A stretch of 24,015 bases of DNA, taken from assembly GCA_002687795.1 (NCBI GenBank), contig NZBG01000001.1, forward strand, positions 1 to 24,015, read 5' to 3'. Position 1 is the first letter of the stretch. Every line of letters begins with the position of its first letter. Shown one piece after another: positions 7,319 through 14,873 of this stretch. This stretch comes from Candidatus Woesearchaeota archaeon. GTDB taxonomy: Archaea > Nanobdellota > Nanobdellia > Woesearchaeales > GCA-2687795. The notes below the pieces were generated by a model that was not told the DNA's origin, did not search any database, and worked only from the letters and a program-made list of their open reading frames with translations. The position numbers and the translations under genes were made by a program.

Positions 7319-7519
7319 ATGAGCATAGGCGAATGGTATAATTCAATGCTGAAAAAGCTGAACTGGACTGATATAGGCTTTGTAAAGCTAAGCGTTGCCG
7401 GCTTCATTTTAATGCTGGCAAAACTATGGACGCCATTGTTAAGCTTGGAATGGTACTGGTATGGGCTGATAGGAGCATTAGCTGGAGCAAAGGTCTGCTG
7501 GAAAGCGTTTGTGAAGTAA
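7319..7519 (+). CDS. 66-residue membrane protein, unknown function
   Basis: The protein reads MSIGEWYNSMLKKLNWTDIG followed by two hydrophobic segments, about residues 20-41 and 46-60. The second contains aromatic EWYWYGLIGALAGAKVCWKAF. A GTG at 7310 would add three residues, but a good Shine-Dalgarno (AGAGGTGA) overlaps it and is correctly spaced for the ATG at 7319. It is the second gene of the operon begun by the 6911 gene and converges with the 7556-7960 gene. I cannot assign a function. Confidence 0.75.
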   Translation: MSIGEWYNSMLKKLNWTDIGFVKLSVAGFILMLAKLWTPLLSLEWYWYGLIGALAGAKVCWKAFVK

Positions 7520-7555
7520 ATTGCTCCAGAGAAAGAAGGATGTTTTCATATAAAC

Positions 7556-7960
7556 TTAATCAAAACTAATAAAATATCCAAACCTCTCTTTCCATGCATA
7601 CTCTATGGCAGAGACAATATCATGCTTGAAGGAATCCCCAATCCCTGATGCCACCAGTATATGGAATCTTTCTCCTGTGTTTGTAGGCTCTTTTGAAGAG
7701 CAGGATATATAAGGCTGGAGCTCAAACAAACCAAGAAAATTATTATCCGCAATATTCTCAGCAATCTTTCTTGCTAGATACCTGTTTCCTCTATATTCTA
7801 TACAACTCCCATTAACTGCTGGATAAAAACCCCTGACATTCCTGCCTAAAGAAAAAACAATCGCAACATCATTGCCCAGGCTCATCTCTTTTATGATATC
7901 AACAAGCTTTGTGCCTATAAAATTAGTTGGCGTCCCCTCGGATAAGCTCTGCTCAATCAT
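7556..7960 (-). CDS. hypothetical protein
   Basis: I do not recognise this soluble protein of 134 residues. It has an N-terminal amphipathic helix (GTKLVDIIKEMSLG), then alternating hydrophobic strands (DVAIVFSLG, RFHILVASGIG) and a C-terminal helix ending in ERFGYFISFD, which suggests a small alpha/beta domain. A GTG two codons upstream is possible. However, a TATA-like TTTTTAAG on the minus strand lies 22 nt before the ATG at 7960, matching the leaderless spacing of other genes here. It is transcribed in the same direction as gpsA and lies 55 nt downstream of it, with its own promoter. Confidence 0.7.
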   Translation of the reverse strand: MIEQSLSEGTPTNFIGTKLVDIIKEMSLGNDVAIVFSLGRNVRGFYPAVNGSCIEYRGNRYLARKIAENIADNNFLGLFELQPYISCSSKEPTNTGERFHILVASGIGDSFKHDIVSAIEYAWKERFGYFISFD

Positions 7961-8015
7961 ATTCACTGGAATCCTTTGCAGACTTAAAAAGTTTTCTGGA
8001 TAATCCTGCTAAAAC

Positions 8016-9125
8016 TTACTCTTTTAACATCCTTTGCTTCTTTCTATGCAGATACTTTCTTATCCTATGTGACTTTTGATAATAAACTAAATCTTCTTTT
8101 GCATCTTTTACTTTTTTCCCCTCATAAACTACAGCATACAGTTGGTCTAGGATAGGAAGATGACGATTTTTCTCTGTTGTTAAATCATACATAGACCTGA
8201 TGATTCTTAAACCTTCAACACAATCATGCTTCATCTTCCTTTTAGCAGTTTTAAAGCCATACTTTGCCATAAGCCTTCCAAACCTTCCGTTCCTTCCAAA
8301 CTTGTAAGTAACTTCCAGGTCAGGATAGCCTGCAGGTGTATTGTCGTATACTTCAGGATTTAGCTTAAGATGCTTAAGAATTCTTTTTATATCCTTGCCG
8401 CAGAGATAGAAAAAGTTTGCAACTGCATTGCCTTTAAAACCTAAGCCAATACAAGCTCCAAGCGCCATAGCATAGGCTTGTTTAAGAATTCCGCAGTATT
8501 CAACAGATTTAACATCATCGCTTCTATGTAGCTGTAGGCAAGGATTATATTCCAGCTTGGAAAACAGGCTTGAATCTACTTTATCTGAATCAAATGCAAT
8601 CACTGAGCAAGCAGGCTGTGTTTCAGTGCTTTTATTAAAGAAATCTCTTGCCCTTTTTACAAGGCTTTTATCAAAATTTGAAGCAATCTCACTGGCAATG
8701 TTCGGCCCTGATAATACTGCATAAGGCCTATCCGGCATGACCTCTTCAAGAGCATATGAAATTGGCTTATCATCTATAACACCTTTTGAAGCGTTCACAA
8801 ACACCTTAAAATCAAGTTCTTTGAGCGAGAGCAGGTAGTCTTTGAGATGTTTTGATGGAATAGTTGAGATAACGATATCAGATCCGACAATATCTTCAAG
8901 ATTGTCTGAGACAGAAACGTTTTCTGGAACTTTAACCTGGCGGAAGCCTCTCTTTGGAATATGCCTATGCTTGCTTACATAATCTGCTAAAGAACTGTGA
9001 TGAGTCCTGCTCTCAGGATGTATCCAGAGGTTTATATCAACATTATCATCATTAAGATATTTGTTCCCATAGAGAACAGCAAGAGTGGTGCCCCATCTGC
9101 CTCCTCCCAGAACTGATATTTTCAT
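8016..9125 (-). CDS. gpsA: NAD(P)-dependent glycerol-3-phosphate dehydrogenase
   Basis: The enzyme reduces dihydroxyacetone phosphate to sn-glycerol-3-phosphate in the cytosol. Family features appear in order: the Rossmann loop GGGRWGTTLA (residues 7-16), NASKGV (111-116), LSGPNIASEIA (138-148), the VEYCGILKQAYAMALGACIGLGFKGN block with catalytic Lys215, and AGYPDLEVTYKFGRNGRFGR (265-284) with Asp269 and the Arg-rich nucleotide-binding loop. The length of 369 is slightly above the usual 330-350. It has its own promoter (minus-strand TTTTAAAA about 24 nt before the ATG), divergent from uL1. Most archaea instead make sn-glycerol-1-phosphate with EgsA, so this bacterial-type gene points to lateral transfer or a catabolic/redox role. 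Confidence 0.9.
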   Translation of the reverse strand: MKISVLGGGRWGTTLAVLYGNKYLNDDNVDINLWIHPESRTHHSSLADYVSKHRHIPKRGFRQVKVPENVSVSDNLEDIVGSDIVISTIPSKHLKDYLLSLKELDFKVFVNASKGVIDDKPISYALEEVMPDRPYAVLSGPNIASEIASNFDKSLVKRARDFFNKSTETQPACSVIAFDSDKVDSSLFSKLEYNPCLQLHRSDDVKSVEYCGILKQAYAMALGACIGLGFKGNAVANFFYLCGKDIKRILKHLKLNPEVYDNTPAGYPDLEVTYKFGRNGRFGRLMAKYGFKTAKRKMKHDCVEGLRIIRSMYDLTTEKNRHLPILDQLYAVVYEGKKVKDAKEDLVYYQKSHRIRKYLHRKKQRMLKE

Positions 9126-9189
9126 TGTATATTTGGGATTATTGGATGGTTTTTAAAAGTTGTTGTGGTGTGGATAAAAACCCATAACA

Positions 9190-9259
9190 TTTATAAACCC
9201 CCTAACATTTCTAAGGTCTATAACCCGTTATACTACTCTTAGAGTAGGAGGGACATTAA
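9190..9259 (+). promoter_or_regulatory. promoter and leader of the uL1 operon
   Basis: TATA box TTTATAAA (9190-9197) predicts a start near 9220 and so a leader of about 40 nt, unlike the leaderless genes nearby. The leader has a perfect hairpin, CTACTC (9233-9238) / GAGTAG (9242-9247), whose 3' arm runs directly into the Shine-Dalgarno AGGAGGGA (9246-9253) ahead of ATG 9260. In methanogens L1 represses its own operon by binding mRNA near the start. This hairpin could be an equivalent site, but I cannot confirm an L1-binding motif. Confidence 0.55.
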
Positions 9260-9937
9260 ATGGATAAGAAACTAATACTAGACACATTAGAAAAAGCTAA
9301 GAAAGAAAGCAAGAAGCGCAACTTCAAGCAATCTGTTGATCTTGTTCTTAATATCAAAGGCTTAAACTTAAAGAAACCAGATAATCAGTTAGATTTCTAT
9401 ATCACTCTGCACCAGGACAGAGGCCAGGAAAACAAGGTCTGCGCGCTTGTCCCTGATGAGCTGGAAGCAAAGCTTAAAGACAGCTGCGACACTGTCATAG
9501 CAGAAAAAGACTTTGAAAAAACAGCAAAAGATAAAAAGCTTATAAAGAAAATAGCAGGAGAGCATGAATACTTTGTTGCAATCGCCACAATCATGCCAAA
9601 AGTTGCTATGCATTTCGGTAAAGTTCTCGGGCCCAGGGGAAAGATGCCCAACCCAAAGATAGGCTGCGTGCTTCCGCCAACAGCAGACATAAAGCCTTTA
9701 TATGAGAAGCTCCAGAAAACCTTAAGGATAACCATCAGAGCAAGCTCCCATGTATTATGCAAAGTGGGCAAAGAAGATGATGATGCTGAAAAGATATATG
9801 ATAACATAATGACTATATACAACGGTGTGGTATCACACCTTCCAAACGACAAGCAGAACATAAAGAACGCATGCCTAAAGCTTACAATGGGCAAGGCTTT
9901 TAAGATAGAAAAAACAGAGAAGAAGCAGGCAAAATAA
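9260..9937 (+). CDS. rpl1: 50S ribosomal protein uL1
   Basis: This is the L1-stalk protein that helps release deacylated tRNA from the E site. The 225 residues match archaeal L1: an N-terminal helix followed by FKQSVDLVLNIKGLNLKKPDNQLDFYITL, a middle domain with AIATIMPKVAMHFGKVLGPRGKMPNPKIGCVLPP (the GPRGKMPNPK signature, residues 124-133), and the returning IRASSHVLCKVG strand region. In many archaea uL11 precedes uL1; here no uL11 is present and the upstream gene is the divergent gpsA. The stop is one base from the uL10 ATG. Confidence 0.96.
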   Translation: MDKKLILDTLEKAKKESKKRNFKQSVDLVLNIKGLNLKKPDNQLDFYITLHQDRGQENKVCALVPDELEAKLKDSCDTVIAEKDFEKTAKDKKLIKKIAGEHEYFVAIATIMPKVAMHFGKVLGPRGKMPNPKIGCVLPPTADIKPLYEKLQKTLRITIRASSHVLCKVGKEDDDAEKIYDNIMTIYNGVVSHLPNDKQNIKNACLKLTMGKAFKIEKTEKKQAK

Positions 9938-9938
9938 A

Positions 9939-11504
9939 ATGGCGCATGTAGCAGAATACAAAAAGAAGATTGTAAAGAACTGTGTTGACAAGATAACAGA
10001 ATACCCTATAATCGGCGCTGTAAACTTAGAAGGCCTGCCAGCCCAGCAGCTGCAAAAAATCAGGGAACAGATAAGGGACATTATAGTCATCATAATGAGC
10101 AGAAAAAGGCTGATGAAAATTGCGATTGAGCAGTCAAAAGGAACAAAAAAGAACATTGATGCGCTGCTAAAGCACTTTGAAGGCATGCCTGCCATGGTAT
10201 TCACAAAAGAAAACCCTTTCAAACTATTCAAGATATTATCAAAAAACAAGAGCAGCGCTCCTGCAAAGGCAGGGCAGACAGCTCCTAAAGATATAATAAT
10301 CCAGCCAGGCGCAACACCGTTTGCTCCAGGGCCGGTCATCAGCGAGCTAAGCTCAGTTGGCCTTAAAGTAGGCGTTGAGAATGGAAAAGTTGCAGTAAAA
10401 GAGGAATGCACGCTTGTGAAAAGCGGTGAAGTTATCAGTGAAGAAATGGCTAATGTTCTTACAAAGCTGGGCGAAAAGCCAATGGAAGTCGGCCTTAACC
10501 TAACAGCAGTCTATGAAAACGGCACAATATTCCTAAGGGATGTGCTTGATATTGATGAAGAAAAGTTCATGAGCAACCTTAATGAAGCCTGTGGGTCAGC
10601 ATTGAACCTTGCAATAGAGATTGGCTATCCTACAAAGGACACAATTGAGTTATTGGTTGGCAAAGCAGCTCTTGCTGCTAAAGCTATAGCAAAGGAATGC
10701 AACATACTTACAAGTGAAACAGTAGGCGATTCATTGGAATCTGCTGAAAGAGAAACTTTGGGCTTAAAAGACAAAGCAGGCATAGAAGTGCCTGAGAAAA
10801 AGGCTGAAGAAAAGCCTAAGGAAGAGAAGCCTGCAGAAAAGCCAGCAGAAGAAAAGCCTAAGGTTGAGGAAAAACCTGCAGAAAAACCGGTTGAAGAGAA
10901 GAAAGAAGAACCTAAGGCTGAGCCAGAAAAACCTATAGAAAAGAAACCAGAAGAGCCTGTTATAGAGCAGCCTGCTGAACAAGAACCTGAACAGGAACCA
11001 ATAAAAGAGCCTGAGAAACCTGCAATGGAAGAAAAGCCGGAAAAGAAAGAGCCTGTTGAAGAGCTTGCAGAAGAAATATCTGCAGAAGAGCCAAAGCCTG
11101 TTGAGGAAAAACCTGCAGCAGAGCCTGAAAAACCTATAAAAGAAAAGAAGCCTGAACCTGTTGAGGAAAAACCTGCAGCAGAGCCAAAAGAGTCTGTTCC
11201 TAAAGAAACAGAAAAAGAAGTAGAAAGAATGGTTCAGGCTGTAAAAGAGCATGAAACCGGCGAAGACAAAAAAAGAAGCGCAACACTTATTGTTGACGAA
11301 ATAGAAAAGGAAGAGCAGGAAAAGAAAGAAAAAGAAGAAGCAAAACAAGAAAAAGAAGAGGAAAAGCCAAAAGAAGATGTGCCAACAGCAGAAGAATTAG
11401 CCAAGAAAAAGGAAGAGGAAAATAAGCCTGAGAAGAATGAGGAACAAGCCCAGGCTGAAGAGCTGTTTGAAAAACTAAAAAAGAAAGGCACTTTAAGAGA
11501 ATAA
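9939..11504 (+). CDS. rpl10: ribosomal stalk protein uL10 (P0) with very long charged tail
   Basis: P0 anchors the GTPase-activating stalk to 23S rRNA and carries P1 dimers. Residues 1-110 form the rRNA-binding domain (NLEGLPAQQLQKIREQIRD, IIMSRKRLMKIAIEQ). An archaeal/eukaryotic insertion follows, with KDIIIQPGATPFAPGPVISELSSVGLKVGVENGKV. Then come the P1-binding helices, including LNEACGSALNLAIEIGYPTKDTIELLVGKAALAAKAIA. From about residue 285 a tail of about 235 residues begins. It is rich in E, K, P and A and partly built from DNA repeats. The total of 521 far exceeds the usual 300-350. Instead of the common acidic tail ending in FG, it ends AEELFEKLKKKGTLRE. The reading frame is continuous and the tail lacks TM segments, so it is probably a disordered arm. 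Confidence 0.93.
   Translation: MAHVAEYKKKIVKNCVDKITEYPIIGAVNLEGLPAQQLQKIREQIRDIIVIIMSRKRLMKIAIEQSKGTKKNIDALLKHFEGMPAMVFTKENPFKLFKILSKNKSSAPAKAGQTAPKDIIIQPGATPFAPGPVISELSSVGLKVGVENGKVAVKEECTLVKSGEVISEEMANVLTKLGEKPMEVGLNLTAVYENGTIFLRDVLDIDEEKFMSNLNEACGSALNLAIEIGYPTKDTIELLVGKAALAAKAIAKECNILTSETVGDSLESAERETLGLKDKAGIEVPEKKAEEKPKEEKPAEKPAEEKPKVEEKPAEKPVEEKKEEPKAEPEKPIEKKPEEPVIEQPAEQEPEQEPIKEPEKPAMEEKPEKKEPVEELAEEISAEEPKPVEEKPAAEPEKPIKEKKPEPVEEKPAAEPKESVPKETEKEVERMVQAVKEHETGEDKKRSATLIVDEIEKEEQEKKEKEEAKQEKEEEKPKEDVPTAEELAKKKEEENKPEKNEEQAQAEELFEKLKKKGTLRE
11097..11185 (+). repeat. internal repeat in the P0 tail
   Basis: A 29-bp block encoding V-E-E-K-P-A-A-E-P occurs identically at 11097-11125 and 11157-11185, a 60-bp period. 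It lies within a longer run of degenerate E-K-P motifs from about 10790. This implies the tail grew by slippage or tandem duplication. Confidence 0.6.
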
Positions 11505-11534
11505 TATTCAAAATTATACTAGGAGGTATTAACA

Positions 11535-11852
11535 ATGGAATACATACATGCGGCATTGCTTTTACACAAAGCAGGAAAAAAGGTAGACGAGCCTTCTGTA
11601 AAGAAGGTGCTTGAAGCAGCCGGCGTTGCTCCGGACGATGGAAGAGTGAAAGCTTTAATAGCATCACTTGAAGGAGTAAACATAGACGAAGCTGTCAAAA
11701 AGGCATCAGTTCCTGTTGCTCAGGCTGCTCCAGCTGGAGAAAGCAAGGGCGAAGAGAAAAAGCAAGAAGGCAAAAAGGAAGAAAAGCCTGCTGAAGACGA
11801 AGGAAAAACAGAAGAAAAAGCAGCTGAAGGATTGTCTAGCCTATTCGGTTAA
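11535..11852 (+). CDS. rpl12: ribosomal stalk protein P1 (archaeal L12)
   Basis: Acidic stalk protein that recruits translation GTPases. Residues 1-55 form the dimerisation domain, with MEYIHAALLLHKAGKKVDE, LEAAGVAPDDGRVKALIASLEGVNIDEAV. An Ala/Glu/Lys hinge follows, and the C-terminal tail ends in GLSSLFG, the conserved factor-binding end. The length of 105 is normal for archaea. It has a strong Shine-Dalgarno (AGGAGGT, about 9 nt before the ATG), unlike uL10, consistent with the extra copies of P1 needed per ribosome. Confidence 0.95.
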   Translation: MEYIHAALLLHKAGKKVDEPSVKKVLEAAGVAPDDGRVKALIASLEGVNIDEAVKKASVPVAQAAPAGESKGEEKKQEGKKEEKPAEDEGKTEEKAAEGLSSLFG

Positions 11853-11869
11853 AAAGTAAATGCTCAAAA

Positions 11870-12784
11870 ATGCTTTCAAAGCAAGAGGAAATTGGACTAA
11901 CAAAGGAATTAGGCAAGGTCAGGAAGGAAATCCTAGACTTAAGGAGAGAGCTTAATCTTGTAGACGGAGAAAAAGAGGCAGCCTTTGAAAACAAAGAAAG
12001 GTATGGCAACGATATTGATGAAGCCATAAAAAAAGTAAATGCTTTGAAAACAGGAAGAGACTCATTAATATCAGAGATCAAAGGAGACAAAGAAAAAAGG
12101 GGAAAGCTGAATTCTGAGTTCAGGCAAAACATTTCCAAGCTTAAAGAGGTAAGGGAATCCCAGAGAGCCTTAATAAAAAAGCATGGAATAAGAGATCCTT
12201 CTAGTATCAAAGAGCTTATTGAGAAAATGGAATATAAAGTAGAAACAGAAGCAATGTCCTTTGAAAAAGAAAAAGAGCTGATGAAAAAGATCAAAGAGCT
12301 GAAAAAGAAAAGCGGAGAGGTAAAAGCTTTGTATGATATTGCCCAGGAAATAAACAAAGACTCCAAAGAGCTGGACACACTGAAAACCAGCTCAGACACA
12401 ATACACCAGAAGATACAAAGCAGGGCAACAAACGCCCAGGAAAAGCATGAGGAATTCATAACTATCCTAAAAGGCCTTGAAGAGCTGAAGCAAAAGAAAT
12501 CAGGATGGCTGGAAAAATTCCTTAAGCTAAAAGTGAAATTCACAGGCACAAACGCCGCATTAAAAGAAAAGCTTGCTGTAATGAATGAGCTGAACAGCAA
12601 ATACAGGGAGCATGTTCAGGGCAAGAAGAAAAAGAAAGAAGAAATAATCAAAGAGAAGCTCAAAAGCAAAGAAGAAATAGTGCTGAATAAAATCAAAACA
12701 GGAGGAAAGCTCACAACAGAAGATTTGCTTGTGATGCAGAGCGTAGATGAAAAAACTGATTTAGAAGAGAAAAAGGTTTCTTAA
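11870..12784 (+). CDS. COG1340-like archaeal coiled-coil protein
   Basis: The 304 residues are almost entirely coiled coil, rich in K, E and L. It starts EEIGLTKELGKVRKEILDLRRELN and ends with a short motif, KTGGKLTTEDLLVMQ (about residues 272-286). This resembles the end of archaeal COG1340 coiled-coil proteins, which are often wrongly labelled phosphoserine phosphatase. It has no signal peptide or TM segment and no recognisable enzyme motif. The ATG lies 17 nt after the P1 stop, so it is probably the last gene of the uL1 operon. That position suggests a link to translation or ribosome assembly, but this is inference only. Confidence 0.75.
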   Translation: MLSKQEEIGLTKELGKVRKEILDLRRELNLVDGEKEAAFENKERYGNDIDEAIKKVNALKTGRDSLISEIKGDKEKRGKLNSEFRQNISKLKEVRESQRALIKKHGIRDPSSIKELIEKMEYKVETEAMSFEKEKELMKKIKELKKKSGEVKALYDIAQEINKDSKELDTLKTSSDTIHQKIQSRATNAQEKHEEFITILKGLEELKQKKSGWLEKFLKLKVKFTGTNAALKEKLAVMNELNSKYREHVQGKKKKKEEIIKEKLKSKEEIVLNKIKTGGKLTTEDLLVMQSVDEKTDLEEKKVS

Positions 12785-12844
12785 CTAATCTATAGTAATT
12801 TAATAAAAAATATGAAAAACTTATTCAGGTCTTTCCAATAATAT

Positions 12845-13339
12845 CTACTCACCAATAATTCTATCAATAACATCAACAGGATTTGAATCTATTGTTACAT
12901 CTTTAAACCTATCTAAATAAGGATCCTCTTCCTTATCAACTTCTCTGTTTACTTCAGTTATTCTTCCACCTTCAATAACCAGCTCAATAAAAGGTAAACT
13001 TGAGACTGCCTGTGTAAGTGCAATAGAATATTTTATTGGTCCAGTACAAATTGCACAGAGTGGATCCGTCTCAGAATATTCTATATCGTAATCTTTACCT
13101 ACCTTTCCACGAAAAGCATCAGACGTATACAGAAGTTTAACATCTTCTCTTTCCTTTAAAACTTTTGTTTGACAAGACCAAAGTTTATGATCTCTAACCA
13201 GCTGATTTCTACCAGTACTTGAAGCATAATCCTCCTCTTTTATTCCATTGCCAATTAACTTTCCAGTTATTAGCTCAAGATAATTTAGATCCATAGGTTC
13301 TGCTTTTCCTTCTACCATCTGATTTGCTTCTTGCCCCAT
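12845..13339 (-). CDS. hypothetical protein with CxxC
   Basis: I do not recognise this acidic, probably cytosolic protein of 164 residues. It contains a CAICTG motif near residues 94-99 and strands such as LPFIELVIEGGRITEVN. A minus-strand TATA box TTTATATA (13363-13370) lies 23 nt before the ATG, matching the leaderless spacing used in this window and supporting the start. It converges with the coiled-coil gene (60 nt gap). It is transcribed as a single gene, with eS31 ending about 70 nt upstream on the same strand. Confidence 0.75.
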   Translation of the reverse strand: MGQEANQMVEGKAEPMDLNYLELITGKLIGNGIKEEDYASSTGRNQLVRDHKLWSCQTKVLKEREDVKLLYTSDAFRGKVGKDYDIEYSETDPLCAICTGPIKYSIALTQAVSSLPFIELVIEGGRITEVNREVDKEEDPYLDRFKDVTIDSNPVDVIDRIIGE

Positions 13340-13409
13340 ATCTAACGAGAATGCATAAGAAGTATATAAACTTATATTTAATTACTTATATATAATACAA
13401 TAATTAGAA

Positions 13410-13646
13410 TCATTTCTTCTCTTCCTGAGCTGGCGCTGAAGCCTTTTCTTCTTTAGCAGGAGCTTCCTTCCCGCCAAAACTCGTATAACCGCACTTGCCG
13501 CAGTTCTCCCTATCCTTATGCTTTCCAAGAAACACGCCCTCTCCGCACTTAGGGCAGAACTTATTCTTCCTCTTCAACCCGCCTGAAGTATCATACTTCT
13601 CCCATTTCTTATTGGGCTTTCTTGGGTTTGATTTCGTCTTTGCCAT
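13410..13646 (-). CDS. rps27ae: 30S ribosomal protein eS31 (S27ae)
   Basis: Small zinc-ribbon ribosomal protein that in eukaryotes is made as a ubiquitin fusion. Here it stands alone, as in other archaea. The core KWEKYDTSGGLKRKNKFCPKCGEGVFLGKHKDRENCGKCGYT contains the four zinc cysteines as two CxxC pairs (residues 31/34 and 49/52). About 20 extra residues rich in A, E and K follow, so 78 residues against about 50-60 in most archaea. It is the last gene of the PIN-Rpo7-Spt4-eS24-eS31 cluster, 7 nt after eS24. Confidence 0.94.
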   Translation of the reverse strand: MAKTKSNPRKPNKKWEKYDTSGGLKRKNKFCPKCGEGVFLGKHKDRENCGKCGYTSFGGKEAPAKEEKASAPAQEEKK

Positions 13647-13653
13647 TTTTTAT

Positions 13654-14103
13654 CTATTTCCCTTCTTCCTTAGGACCTTCCTTCTTCTCTTCCTTCACTT
13701 CCTCTTTCTTCTCAGGCTCTTTCCCTTTTTCCTCAGCCTTATCTTCCTTTTTCTCTTTCTCCTCTCCGGCTTCTTTCTTCTCTTCCTTCTTTTCCTCAGG
13801 CTTCTTCTTCTCCTCTTTAGCCTTAGGCTTCTCCCCTTTCTTCTTCTTGCCCGGCTTAGGCTCGACCTTCTTAAGCTTCTCCTTTCCCTTATAAACATAA
13901 ACCAGAACATTAGCCTTCTCAAGCCCGAAAACAGTCTCAACCTTCTTAACAACAGTAAGCTCAGGATCAGAGCTAAGCTTCCCGCTTATAAACTTCTTAA
14001 CCTCCTCCTTTGAAGGAGTCTTCCCAGAATAAACAAGCTCAGCCCTTACCTCTGTTCTATGAAGCAGCTGGTTCTCTTTCTTATCTTTGATATCAACGTT
14101 CAT
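13654..14103 (-). CDS. rps24e: 30S ribosomal protein eS24 with Lys/Glu tail
   Basis: Archaeal eS24. The core is MNVDIKDKKENQLLHRTEVRAEL, then the TPSKEEVKKFISGKL helix, DPELTVVKKVETVFGLEKANVLVYVY, ending near residue 75. The remaining 70 or so residues are an uninterrupted K/E/P tail absent from the family core. A GTG at 14107-14109 would add two residues, but the ATG at 14103 aligns with family N-termini. It gives a two-base gap after the Spt4 stop (TGA-AA-ATG), the same coupling pattern as the plus-strand operon. Confidence 0.93.
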   Translation of the reverse strand: MNVDIKDKKENQLLHRTEVRAELVYSGKTPSKEEVKKFISGKLSSDPELTVVKKVETVFGLEKANVLVYVYKGKEKLKKVEPKPGKKKKGEKPKAKEEKKKPEEKKEEKKEAGEEKEKKEDKAEEKGKEPEKKEEVKEEKKEGPKEEGK

Positions 14104-14105
14104 TT

Positions 14106-14288
14106 TCACTTAACCTTAATAGCATACTCTCCCTTAACCTTAATCCCTAGCTTCTCTGCTATCATTGACTTGTTTGCATCAGCAATAAAGATTCTGCCCT
14201 GCCAGTTATTAGCAAACTGGTTGCCCTTGCAAACCGGGCATTCATTGCTTTCCACAAACATTTTGCAGTTCTTGCATATCTTTTTCAT
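14106..14288 (-). CDS. spt4: transcription elongation factor Spt4 (RpoE2)
   Basis: A zinc-finger protein of 60 residues that partners Spt5 to keep RNA polymerase processive. It shows ICKNCKMF and ECPVCKGN, the two CxxC pairs for zinc, followed by the conserved W-x-GR-x-x-IADANKSMIAEKLGI and a YAIKV end. The length is typical of archaeal RpoE''. Its ATG overlaps the Rpo7 stop as ATGA, and the rpo7-spt4-eS24-eS31 order is a well-known archaeal arrangement. Confidence 0.95.
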   Translation of the reverse strand: MKKICKNCKMFVESNECPVCKGNQFANNWQGRIFIADANKSMIAEKLGIKVKGEYAIKVK

Positions 14289-14872
14289 TTTTTAGCTTCC
14301 TTTTCCTTCTTTTTTGGGCTGCTTGAGCCTTTGCTTTTCTTAACCTCTTCCTCAACCCAGTCCAGCCTGCCAAGATATGGCTGTCTCATTGTCAGCCCCA
14401 GCTTAGGGTTTGACACATCCTTAAAAGAAACAGCAATGATTCTTGCCCTGCACAGGTCATTAACCTTCAACGATTTCTTGCTCTCCTTGCCTGACAAAAC
14501 CTTATCCTTGCCGAAACTCACAAAATCATTCATTGTCTGCGAAATATGTATCATCCCGTCAATAGGCCCCATTGTAATAAACGCACCAAAATCTGTAATA
14601 TCCCTTATCTTCCCTGTAATCAGCTCCTGCTGCTCAGGCTTGAAAGATATAAGCTCGAAAGCTGTATCATAATAAGAAGCGCCATCTCCTGGTATAATGA
14701 TCCCCTCTCCAATCTCTGTTATATTTGTCACAGTAACAGCAACCCCAATATCAAGCGAAATAAAGCCTTCATACTTCTTATTAACAACATCCAATATTGC
14801 TTCATTCACAGGCAGATCAAACAATGCAGGAGGCACCCTGATATGATCCCTAACCTTTATTTTATAAAACAT
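14285..14872 (-). CDS. rpo7: DNA-directed RNA polymerase subunit Rpo7 (RpoE')
   Basis: Stalk subunit of archaeal RNA polymerase, homologous to eukaryotic RPB7. It binds Rpo4 and emerging RNA. The N-terminal tip domain (MFYKIKVRDHIRVPPALFD) leads to the RNP-like domain (YEGFISLDIGVAVTVTNI, GEGIIIPGDGASYYDTAFELISF). A C-terminal S1 RNA-binding domain follows from about residue 82 (ELITGKIRDITDFGAFITMGPIDGMIHISQ) to about 162. A short basic tail ends the 195 residues. The start is one base after the PIN-gene stop. Confidence 0.95.
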   Translation of the reverse strand: MFYKIKVRDHIRVPPALFDLPVNEAILDVVNKKYEGFISLDIGVAVTVTNITEIGEGIIIPGDGASYYDTAFELISFKPEQQELITGKIRDITDFGAFITMGPIDGMIHISQTMNDFVSFGKDKVLSGKESKKSLKVNDLCRARIIAVSFKDVSNPKLGLTMRQPYLGRLDWVEEEVKKSKGSSSPKKKEKEAKK

Positions 14873-14873
14873 T

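Noticed and set aside
10764..11667. Long minus-strand ORFs opposite the P0 tail and P1
   Set aside because: They are Phe/Leu/Ser-rich mirror images of the E/K-rich tail, lack promoters and match no family; they are compositional shadows.
13495..14013. Plus-strand ORFs rich in Phe/Leu/Ser opposite eS24 and eS31
   Set aside because: They are antisense to lysine/glutamate-rich tails and overlap well-supported ribosomal genes.
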